Source of the DNA: Rhodothermales bacterium
GTDB lineage: Bacteria; Bacteroidota; Rhodothermia; Rhodothermales; JANQRZ01
DNA: 64,000 nucleotides
Assembly: GCA_028284265.1 (NCBI GenBank)
Contig: JANQRZ010000024.1
Coordinates: 1 to 64,000, forward strand
Reading direction: 5' to 3'
Part shown: in pieces, positions 18,292 to 27,312 of the stretch
Layout of the letters: every line of letters begins with the position of its first letter
Numbering within the stretch: position 1 is the stretch's first letter
Translations under genes and position numbers: made by a program
Notes under the pieces: model-generated
The model's database searches: none
Told to the model about the DNA's origin: nothing
The model's input: only the letters and a program-made list of their open reading frames with translations

Positions 18292-18602
18292 GGCACGTCC
18301 ACCTCCATGCGCAGCAGGTGCGCGGCGTAGGTCTTGCCCTGCGCGTCGAGCTTGAGCGAGACGGTGCCGCCGCCGCCGAGGGCTTCGTGCAGCATGAAGT
18401 TCAGCGCGCCGAGGTTGGGTAGCTCAAAGCGTTCCACCTCGCCTTTGCACATCGGGCCGAAGTGGGCCTTGACGCGCTCGGCGGTGATGTGCTCGCGCAG
18501 GAATGGATAGGTGGCCGGGTCGCGGGCAATGAGGCCGACGTTGACGGCGTCGCCCTTGTCGCCGCTTCGGGCGTGGGCGATGTCGAGGAGTTTCATTTTC
18601 AC
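18276..18602 (-). CDS. Standalone AtuA C-terminal-like domain protein
   Basis: LLDIAHARSGDKGDAVNVGLIARDP...VERFELPNLGALNFMLHEALGGGGTVSLKLDAQGKTYAAHLL. Confidence 0.7.
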   Translation of the reverse strand: MKMKLLDIAHARSGDKGDAVNVGLIARDPATYPFLREHITAERVKAHFGPMCKGEVERFELPNLGALNFMLHEALGGGGTVSLKLDAQGKTYAAHLLRMEVDVPEELR

Positions 18603-18660
18603 AGCAGAAGAGGGGTCGCTTGAGGAGACAGGGAAAGATAGAACAGGCGAGGCGTTCAGG

Positions 18661-19794
18661 CTACGACTCCGGCTCGGCGACGACCTCCAATCCTTCGTCG
18701 CTGGTGCGGAAGGTGTAGGCGATGGCTTCCATCTGCCGGAGAAACTCGCGCTTCTCAGCGGGCGTGTAGCGCGGCCCGAAGATCATCCCGTCGATGAGAT
18801 AGAACCGTCCCGTGTCCTCGTCGAAAAAGGCGTAGCTCACGAATGGGCCGCCCATGATGTCGCCGGTCAGCCGCCACGTCCCGCGCGTCTCAATCGCAAA
18901 GCGCCCGCCGAGGTCTACCGTGTCCGCTTCCACCGGGCGGCCGACGGGGTCCCGCTCCTCGATGGTGATGTAGCTCTCGGGAAACGTGCCCCGGATGAAC
19001 CGCTGGGTGAGGTCGTTGCGGAGGGTGCGGACGGCGTCGGGTGCGAGGCGGGTCAGGCGCGGGTCCTCCTCGTAGTAGACGAAAAAGTCCCGCCACGAGT
19101 CTTGCCCGGCGAAGCGCCGGTAGCGAATGAACTGCCCGCGCGTACCCTGATCATTGACGAACGTGGTGTCGATGGCGCGGACGTAGTCGTGCTGGATGCC
19201 GACCGCGAACCCGTGCTCGTCCAGCAATCCGGCTTCGATCTCGACTTGGCGCGCCTTGTCGAACATATCCTCTGTAAGACGCTCGCGGGCGAGGCGGTTG
19301 AAGGAGGCTCGGAGATCGTCACCTTCGTTGCGAATCTGTTGGGCGAGGGCCGAGTCGGTCGGGGCGGTGGCGTAGACGACGAGTTGGCCGCGCATCCAGA
19401 GGTCGGGCCGGGTGATGATGCCCCGCCCGCCGCGCTCCAGAGCCTGGACGCCTGCCGAGTCGAGGCGGACACGGATGAACTGCGCGGTCTCCGAGTCGTC
19501 GGTGTAGGGGGCGGCGAAGATGACACTGTGCTGGCGGCGCAGCCCGTCAAGCGAGAACTCGCTCAGGGATTCGAGGCGGAGGGTGAAGGCGGGCGTCGGC
19601 TGCGGGAACGTCAGCATCTCGCGTCCGACGGTCTCGCGTAGCGCGTCGCCGACCGGCCCGTTCCACGTCACCGAATCCGTCACTACCATGATCTCGCCTT
19701 GCTTGCCAACGGCGGGTGGTTTGTATTCGGTCACGGTGCTGCATCCCGCCACGAGCAGGACAGCGAAAGCGGCGAGAAAGCGGAGGGTTGTCAT
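18661..19794 (-). CDS. DUF4837 family lipoprotein
   Basis: [45 protein letters not shown] overlap with the trpA stop. Confidence 0.75.
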   Translation of the reverse strand: MTTLRFLAAFAVLLVAGCSTVTEYKPPAVGKQGEIMVVTDSVTWNGPVGDALRETVGREMLTFPQPTPAFTLRLESLSEFSLDGLRRQHSVIFAAPYTDDSETAQFIRVRLDSAGVQALERGGRGIITRPDLWMRGQLVVYATAPTDSALAQQIRNEGDDLRASFNRLARERLTEDMFDKARQVEIEAGLLDEHGFAVGIQHDYVRAIDTTFVNDQGTRGQFIRYRRFAGQDSWRDFFVYYEEDPRLTRLAPDAVRTLRNDLTQRFIRGTFPESYITIEERDPVGRPVEADTVDLGGRFAIETRGTWRLTGDIMGGPFVSYAFFDEDTGRFYLIDGMIFGPRYTPAEKREFLRQMEAIAYTFRTSDEGLEVVAEPES

Positions 19795-20615
19795 ACTGAA
19801 AGCGAGGTCGTTCCGTGTTTCAGTTCGTGGGTCCAGCGGCGGACGCGGTCGAGGCGCTCGGCGTCGGTCAGCGAGGCATCGTCCCACAGCGCCTCGGTGA
19901 GTCGGATGAGTGCGGTCCCGACGATGAAGCCGTCGGTGTGCTCGCTGAGTCGGGTGGCATCTTCGTGCGTCCGTATTCCAAACCCGACGAGCAGCGGATT
20001 GTTGTGGACGATACGTCGCACGCGGCTGAGATATGCAGAGATTCCATCGAGTCCGTCGAGGTTGCTCCCGGTCAACCCCGCGACGGAGACCGCGTAGACG
20101 AACGCGCTCGCCCGCTCGTCGATGAACCGCACCCGCTCGTCTGACGTGTTCGGTGCAACGAGGAAAACGAGACCGAGTCCAGCGTTGCGTGCTTCGTGCT
20201 CGATCACGTCAGCTTCCTCGGGCGGGAGGTCGGGGAGGATGAGACCATCTACGCCGGAAGACCGCGCATCCCGGCAGAAGTTGCCGACGCCGTAGCGGAG
20301 AATGGGGTTGACGTAGCCCATCAGCAAGAGCGGCGTCTCGCTCTCGGCGCGAAACTGCTCGGCGGTGCGGAAGGCATCGGGCATTGTGACACCATGCCGG
20401 AGCGCTCGCTCCGAGGCGTGCTGGATCGGTAGCCCTTCGGCGAGCGGGTCCGAGAACGGCATCCCCAACTCGATAAAGTCGGCCCCGGCCTCGTCCACGG
20501 CATGGAGGATCGGGAGCGTGGCGTCGGGGTGCGGAAAGCCGTTCGTGAGGAACAGCCCCATCGCCTTTTCGCCGCGCTCTTGGCACGCGGCGAGTGCTGA
20601 CTGGAGTCGGGTCAC
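19791..20615 (-). CDS. trpA: Tryptophan synthase alpha subunit
   Basis: [55 protein letters not shown]. Confidence 0.95.
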   Translation of the reverse strand: MTRLQSALAACQERGEKAMGLFLTNGFPHPDATLPILHAVDEAGADFIELGMPFSDPLAEGLPIQHASERALRHGVTMPDAFRTAEQFRAESETPLLLMGYVNPILRYGVGNFCRDARSSGVDGLILPDLPPEEADVIEHEARNAGLGLVFLVAPNTSDERVRFIDERASAFVYAVSVAGLTGSNLDGLDGISAYLSRVRRIVHNNPLLVGFGIRTHEDATRLSEHTDGFIVGTALIRLTEALWDDASLTDAERLDRVRRWTHELKHGTTSLSV

Positions 20616-21048
20616 GATTGGTAGAGGGTCGGGCGGTCGATGACCATGAAGCGCTCAGGGAAGGGGGCGCGGATGAAGCCGACTTTTTCGTAGAGGCCGT
20701 GCGCGTCCTGCGTGGTCAGCAGGAGCCGACGCAGCCCCTGCAGTTCGGGATGGTTGAGGACGCACTCCATCAGCCACACGCCGAGGCCCTGCCCGCGATA
20801 GGCTTCGAGCACGTAGACATCGCAGAGGTAGGCGAATGTCGCACGGTCGGTCACCACGCGCGCGAAGCCGATCTGCTCGTCGTCCTCATACAGTCCGAGG
20901 CAGAGCGAGCCCTGGATCGAACGCTCGACGATGGCGAGGGGAATACCCGTTGCCCAGTACGACCGGGTGAGATAGGCGTGGATCGCTGTCGCATCGAGCC
21001 GGGTCGGATCGTCGGAGACGGTGAAGGGGTCGCGGTGGCGGAGAAAGG

Positions 21049-21052
<4 letters not shown>
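20612..21052 (-). CDS. GNAT family N-acetyltransferase
   Basis: [51 protein letters not shown]. Confidence 0.85.
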
Positions 21053-22249
<1,197 letters not shown>

Positions 22250-22278
<29 letters not shown>

Positions 22279-22495
22279 GAATGTCTTTGATATCTTGGTA
22301 TGCTTCGTGCCATTCAGGTTCGCTCTTGAAGCCTATTTTTCCACTCGTCCACTCTTGAGCTTCCCATCGTGTCATGTCGGATAACTCCGGCGCTTCTTCC
22401 AGAATGCGAAGAGAGTGCAGGCGTCCAAGTAGCCGTTTAGTAGGCCACGCTTGTAACTCGTCCTTCGGAAGTATGGGGACAGGGTGGCGCTTCAT
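22250..22495 (-). CDS. Small uncharacterised protein (81 aa) between trpF and trpB
   Basis: [81 protein letters not shown]; fits between trp genes on the same strand. Confidence 0.6.
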
Positions 22496-22504
22496 GGAGA
22501 GTGC

Positions 22505-23149
22505 TTACTCGGTCTCCACCGCGGTACGGTACGCCTCGAAGAAGTCGTAGAGCTTGTCGAAGTCTTTGACGCCCGGCTCGGACTCGACGGACGAGGAGAG
22601 GTCCACCGCGTAGGGCTGCATCGTGTCGATGGCCTCCTGCACGTTCTCGGCGTTGATGCCGCCGGCGAGGAAGAGCGGGAACTCGGCGGCGAGGTCGCGG
22701 GCGAGGCGCCAGTTGAAGCTCTCGCCGGTCCCGCCCCACAGGCTGGTCTTGTGCGTGTCGAGCAGGAAGAAGTCAGCGATACCCTGATACGGCAGCATGA
22801 GCGCTCGCAGTTGCTCGGACGACGCATCGTGCTGGACGCGGAACACTTTGATAGTCGGCACCTCGATGTCGGCCACGACCTCCGGCGGCTCGTGCCCGTG
22901 CAACTGCGCGAGGCCGAACCCAACCTCGGCACAGCGGGCGTTGATCGTCTCGGCGTCCTCATTCACGAACACACCGACCGCTTCGACGCCGTCCACCCAT
23001 TCGATGATCTCCTTTGCTACGTTCGGCTCGACGTAGCGTGGGCTGTCGGCGTACTGGATAAAGCCAAGGTAGTCGGCGCCGGCCCCGGCACAGTAGCGGG
23101 CGTCGGCGAGTTGGGTGATGCCACAGATTTTGACTTTCGTTCGGGTCAT
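22505..23149 (-). CDS. trpF: Phosphoribosylanthranilate isomerase
   Basis: MTRTKVKICGITQLADARYCAGAGADYLGFI, LAQLHGHEPPE, LLDTHK, FLAGGINAENV; the 538-aa ORF-track frame extends far upstream of the real start. Confidence 0.95.
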   Translation of the reverse strand: MTRTKVKICGITQLADARYCAGAGADYLGFIQYADSPRYVEPNVAKEIIEWVDGVEAVGVFVNEDAETINARCAEVGFGLAQLHGHEPPEVVADIEVPTIKVFRVQHDASSEQLRALMLPYQGIADFFLLDTHKTSLWGGTGESFNWRLARDLAAEFPLFLAGGINAENVQEAIDTMQPYAVDLSSSVESEPGVKDFDKLYDFFEAYRTAVETE

Positions 23150-23976
23150 ACGGGTTGGTCTTCGAGAAGGCGAGCGGTGTGGTGACGGAGGGTGGCGAGG
23201 GCTGCGCCCGGATCGGGGGCACGCATGAAGGTCTCGCCGATGAGCACGGCGTCGATCCCCCGGCGGCGGAGCAGGGCGAGGTCGGGGGCGGTCTTGAGGC
23301 CGCTCTCGGCGACGCGGACGATGTGCTTCGGCACGTCCGCGAGCACGCGCGGTGCACGCTCGACATTTACCTCGAACGTCCGAAGGTCGCGGTTGTTGAC
23401 GCCGAGCACCTGGACGCGGTCGAGGTCGATGGTTTCTAGCTCGGCCTCGTCGTGCAGTTCCACGAGGCAGGCCAAGCCGAGGTCGGTGGCGGCGTCGTGG
23501 AGGTCGTGCAACTCCGACGGTTCGAGTGCCGCGGCGATGAGTAGCACGGCGTCGGCTCCGTAGGCGCGGGCCTCGACGAGTTGGTATTCGTCGACGATAA
23601 AATCCTTCCGCAGGATCGGCAGGTCGGTCGCGGTGCGTACGGCGGCGAGGATGTCGAGCGAGCCTTGAAAGTGCAGTGGCTCGGTGAGGACCGAGAGCGC
23701 CGCCGCGCCGCCTCGCTCGTACTGCCCAGCTATCTCGACCGGATTGAAGTCCGACCGGATCACGCCCTGCGACGGTGACGCCTTTTTGATCTCGGTGATG
23801 ACAGCGAGCGCCTGCCCTGAGCCTGTCGAAGGGTCTTCCCGGCACACCGCCTCGGCGAAGGGCCGCGTTGGGGTCGAGAACGCTGGACGTGTTTCGAGGT
23901 CGGCGACGGATACCTCGGCCTTGCGCCGTGCCACGAGGGTGCGGGTATCGTCGAGGATGCGATCGAGGATCGTCAT
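23146..23976 (-). CDS. trpC: Indole-3-glycerol phosphate synthase
   Basis: MTILDRILDDTRTLVARRKAEV, AVITEIKKASPSQGVI, LSVLTEPLHFQGSLDIL, LPILRKDFIVDEYQ, LGVNNRDLRTFEV. Confidence 0.96.
   Translation of the reverse strand: MTILDRILDDTRTLVARRKAEVSVADLETRPAFSTPTRPFAEAVCREDPSTGSGQALAVITEIKKASPSQGVIRSDFNPVEIAGQYERGGAAALSVLTEPLHFQGSLDILAAVRTATDLPILRKDFIVDEYQLVEARAYGADAVLLIAAALEPSELHDLHDAATDLGLACLVELHDEAELETIDLDRVQVLGVNNRDLRTFEVNVERAPRVLADVPKHIVRVAESGLKTAPDLALLRRRGIDAVLIGETFMRAPDPGAALATLRHHTARLLEDQPV
23810..23834. repeat. REP-like repeat (CCTGAGCCTGTCGAAGGG core) inside trpC
   Basis: gcctgccctgagcctgtcgaagggtc; read in frame on the minus strand as DPSTGSGQA. Confidence 0.75.
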
Positions 23977-25013
23977 GCTGCCGGGGCGTAGGCACAGGAG
24001 GCTTCGACGAGCGCATCGAGCTTGGCGAGCGCTGCACCGGAGTCCACGCTCTCGCGTGCCGCGTCGAGGCACTCGGCGAGGCCGTCGAACCGACCGCTGG
24101 CGAGGAGGGCATAGGCAGCATTCAGCAGTACGATGTCGCGCGGCGGCCCGGCCTCGCCCCGCAGAATCGTGCGGACGATCTCGGCGTTTTCATCGGCGGT
24201 CCCGCCGTCGAGTTCGGAGGCGCGGACGCGGGCCAGCCCATAGTGCTCCGGCGTGACGATCTGCTGGAGCAGGGTCTGCGCGCCGAACGGGTCGAGTTGG
24301 CTACCTGTCTGATACACCGTCGTCGGACTCGTGGTGCTGAGTTCGTCGAGGCCATCGTGGGCGTAGATGCATACGACATGCTCACTGCCGAGCCGGACGA
24401 GGATTTGTGCCATCATCTTGGCCGTCTCCTCGCTGAACGCGCCGACGAGCTGGCGCTTGACCGCCGCCGGGTTGCAGAGCGGGCCGAGAATGTTGAAGAA
24501 CGTTCGCACGCCGAGCGCCCGGCGCACCGGCATGACGTGCTTCAGCGCCGGGTGGAAGAGTGGGGCGAAGAGGAAGGCAATGCCCGCTTCGCGGAGACAC
24601 AGCTCGACCCCCTCGGCTCGGAGCGACGTGTCCACGCCAAGCGCCGCGAGCACATCGGCACTTCCGGCGTTCGACGAGACCGCTCGGTTGCCGTGCTTGG
24701 CGACGATCACACCCGCCCCGGCAGCGACGAACGAGGCAGCGGTCGAGATGTTAAACGAACCGGCATGGTCGCCGCCCGTCCCGCACAGGTCGATGGCTCC
24801 GTCTGGCGCTTCGACCGGCACAGCGTACTCACGCATGACTTTCGTGAAGCCAGTTAGTTCATCGAGCGTTTCGCCTCGGCTGCGGAGACCGAGCAGGAGT
24901 GCGGCGATCTCCTCGGGCGCGGCTTCGCCCTGAAGGAGCAGGCGCATCACGGCTTCGGCTTGGTCTTGGGAAAGCGTCTCGCCTTCGGCGATGATCTGGA
25001 GGTAGGTTCGCAA
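23973..25013 (-). CDS. trpD: Anthranilate phosphoribosyltransferase
   Basis: DLCGTGGDHAGSFNISTAASFVAAGAGVIVAKHGNRAVSSNAGSADVLAALG. Confidence 0.97.
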   Translation of the reverse strand: MRTYLQIIAEGETLSQDQAEAVMRLLLQGEAAPEEIAALLLGLRSRGETLDELTGFTKVMREYAVPVEAPDGAIDLCGTGGDHAGSFNISTAASFVAAGAGVIVAKHGNRAVSSNAGSADVLAALGVDTSLRAEGVELCLREAGIAFLFAPLFHPALKHVMPVRRALGVRTFFNILGPLCNPAAVKRQLVGAFSEETAKMMAQILVRLGSEHVVCIYAHDGLDELSTTSPTTVYQTGSQLDPFGAQTLLQQIVTPEHYGLARVRASELDGGTADENAEIVRTILRGEAGPPRDIVLLNAAYALLASGRFDGLAECLDAARESVDSGAALAKLDALVEASCAYAPAA

Positions 25014-25024
25014 AACAGGTAGGG

Positions 25025-25612
25025 TCAGGTAGTGGTCGGAGTAGGGATGTGACGGAGCCAGTTGGCGATGAGAGCTGGCCCCTCGGTGGTCAGCACGCTC
25101 TCCGGGTGAAACTGAATGCCTTCGATGGGGAGCGCCCGGTGGCGGAGGCCCATGATGACGCCGTCCGCCGTCTCCGCCGAGACTTCCAGCACGTCCGGCA
25201 GTGTCTCGCGCTCGACAGCGAGCGAGTGGTAGCGCGTGGCGACGAAGTCCTGCGATACGCCCTCGAAAAGCGATTGTCCATCGTGGCGAATGGTGCTCGT
25301 CTTGCCGTGCATCAGCGTTGGCGCGTGGATGACTCGCCCGCCGAACACCTCGCCGATGGCCTGGTGTCCGAGGCAGACGCCGAGAATCGGTATGGTCTCG
25401 CCGAAGGTTCGGAGTACGGCCTCGGAGATGCCCGCCTCGCTAGGGCGACCGGGGCCGGGCGAGATCAGAATCCCGTCCGGCGCAAGCGCCCGAACCTCAT
25501 CGAGCGAGATCGAATCGTTACGCACTACCTCGACTGCGTCCGTGTGCGCCTGAACGAGGTGGACGAGATTGTACGTAAACGAGTCGTAGTTGTCTATGAC
25601 GAGAATCATCAA
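25025..25612 (-). CDS. trpG: Anthranilate synthase glutamine amidotransferase component (TrpG/PabA)
   Basis: MILVIDNYDSFTYNLVHL, ISPGPGRPSEAG, PILGVCLGHQAIGEVFGG, GIQFHPESVLT. Confidence 0.94.
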   Translation of the reverse strand: MMILVIDNYDSFTYNLVHLVQAHTDAVEVVRNDSISLDEVRALAPDGILISPGPGRPSEAGISEAVLRTFGETIPILGVCLGHQAIGEVFGGRVIHAPTLMHGKTSTIRHDGQSLFEGVSQDFVATRYHSLAVERETLPDVLEVSAETADGVIMGLRHRALPIEGIQFHPESVLTTEGPALIANWLRHIPTPTTT

Positions 25613-25690
25613 GTGACTGTGCGCTGGGAGGTTGCCACGAGACTTAGATGTCGTGGCCCCATATACTTGGATGGATCACAAGCAAGAAAA

Positions 25691-27025
25691 TCAGGAGTCC
25701 TCTTTATTCTTAGCCCTTCTCTCATTTAGGGCACTTGTATAGGGCCTGTTACGCTTGAGTCCTATTATTTTGCTTTGTCTACCCTTATTTATGTATGAAT
25801 CTTTTCTAATGGGAGATAGCTTACTGATAGGAATGGACTTCTTTTGAATACCAATCCTGGATATGCCAGTTACATCCGTAGGTGTTTGGTATATCACCCC
25901 AGGACTCTTTCGCTTCTCGAGTTCTTGGAATAGCTGACCGCTTCTACGCTTGAGTATTGAGTGCGCACGTTGGAGCATTTGGTGCCTTCTGGATAGCTGG
26001 GCGTACGAGTTCTTTAAAGTCACCAAACCGACCCGTTCTCGGACGGCTGCCATCACCTCGTTGGTGCGGGCGTTAGCGCGGGCGGCTCCGTCGCGGAGCA
26101 CATCGCGGACGAAGTCAGGGCGCTCGGCTAGGTTTTTCCGGCGCTCTCGGGCTTCGGCAAAGTAGTCCGTGATGAGGCCGAGCAGCTCTTTCTTGGCGTG
26201 CCCATAGCCGTACCCGCCCGCCCGGTAGGCCGCGGCAATCTCCTCGCGCTTCGCGTCGTCGGCGAAGAGTTTGATGAGGGCAAAGACGTTGTCGGCCTCA
26301 GGGTCTTTCGGCTCTTCGAGCGGTGTCGAGTCGGTGATGATGCCCATGACGGTTTTCTTGAGACGCTTGCCCTCATCGAAAATCTCGATGGTGTTGCCGT
26401 AGGACTTCGACATCTTGCGTCCGTCCACGCCGGGGACGACAGCGACATCGTCCAGAATCAGTGGTTCGGGGAGCGGGAAGAGCGGCTCCTCTTCCGGGCA
26501 GAACGCTTGGTTGAACCGCGCCGCCACGTCGCGGGTCATCTCGATGTGCTGCTTCTGGTCTTTCCCGACGGGCACGAGCAGGCCCGCGCCCTCCTTCCGA
26601 TAGATCAGGATGTCGGCGGCTTGGAGGATCGGGTACGTGAGCAGCCCAGCGTTGGCCGGGATGCCTTGCGCGACCTTGTCCTTGTACGACACGCCTTTCT
26701 CAAGATGGCTGACCGGTGTGAGGCAGAGGAGAATCCACGCCAACTCGGTCACGGCGGGCACGTCGCTCTGGAGGAAGAGCGCGGCCTCGTCCGGGTTGAA
26801 GCCGAGGGCGAGGTAGTCGAGCGCTACGTCGAGGCTGTAGCGCTCTAGCGCCTCAGCGTCGCGGACGGTCGTGAGCGCGTGGTAGTTGACGATGAAGTAG
26901 AACGCTTCCTGCTGCGTGTGCAGCCGGAGGTGCTGGCGGAGCGCGCCGAAGTAGTTGCCGATGTGGAGCGTCCCGGACGGCTGGATGCCGGAGACGACGG
27001 TCGCTGCGGTGTCGGTGGAAGTCAT
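25691..27025 (-). CDS. trpS: Tryptophanyl-tRNA synthetase with about 110-aa non-canonical C-terminal extension
   Basis: VVSGIQPSGTLHIGNYFGAL (HIGN), GRKMSKSYGN (KMSKS); canonical end near MAAVRERVGL then VTLKNSYAQLSRRHQ...ERRAKNKEDS; start MTSTDTAAT at 27025, not 27172. Confidence 0.93.
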   Translation of the reverse strand: MTSTDTAATVVSGIQPSGTLHIGNYFGALRQHLRLHTQQEAFYFIVNYHALTTVRDAEALERYSLDVALDYLALGFNPDEAALFLQSDVPAVTELAWILLCLTPVSHLEKGVSYKDKVAQGIPANAGLLTYPILQAADILIYRKEGAGLLVPVGKDQKQHIEMTRDVAARFNQAFCPEEEPLFPLPEPLILDDVAVVPGVDGRKMSKSYGNTIEIFDEGKRLKKTVMGIITDSTPLEEPKDPEADNVFALIKLFADDAKREEIAAAYRAGGYGYGHAKKELLGLITDYFAEARERRKNLAERPDFVRDVLRDGAARANARTNEVMAAVRERVGLVTLKNSYAQLSRRHQMLQRAHSILKRRSGQLFQELEKRKSPGVIYQTPTDVTGISRIGIQKKSIPISKLSPIRKDSYINKGRQSKIIGLKRNRPYTSALNERRAKNKEDS

Positions 27026-27073
27026 CCGTAGATGGGAAAAGCGTGGCGAGAAGCTAGAAGGTAGCGAGGCGAC

Positions 27074-27104
27074 AAAAAAACCCGCTGCTCGGGTGAACAG
27101 CGGG
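27074..27104 (-). terminator. Intrinsic terminator of trp attenuator
   Basis: Minus strand CCCGCTGTTC-ACCC-GAGCAGCGGG-TTTTTTT: 10-bp stem (one G-U), 4-nt loop, U7; 48 nt upstream of trpS. Confidence 0.9.
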
Positions 27105-27126
27105 CGGCAATTCGGTAGCTCGGCGG

Positions 27127-27213
27127 TTATGCGGCAGCGCACGAGCGGCCCACTGTCTGGGGGGAGGTCCACCAGAGCCAGCTACCGTGGGCGGTATGGG
27201 CGTGTGTGTGCAT
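27127..27213 (-). promoter_or_regulatory. trpL: trp leader peptide ORF (28 aa, WLWW)
   Basis: Manual translation MHTHAHTAHGSWLWWTSPQTVGRSCAAA*: three Trp codons in four, ending 22 nt before the terminator stem. Confidence 0.87.
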
Positions 27214-27312
27214 CACGGCAGCAAGGATACGCCGATCTAGGCGTGGAAGCAACCGCATCTTTTCGAGCGAGGCCTCGAACAAGGGACCGAATCACTCACT
27301 CGACCCGTCTCC

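Noticed and set aside
23150-24121. Long N-terminal extension of the trpF ORF (538 aa)
   Set aside because: Arg/Pro-rich frame-shadow of trpC; canonical TrpF start is at 23149
27026-27172. ORF-track N-terminal extension of trpS (MDLPPDSGPLVRC...)
   Set aside because: It overlaps the WLWW leader peptide and the attenuator terminator in another frame; conserved TrpS starts at 27025
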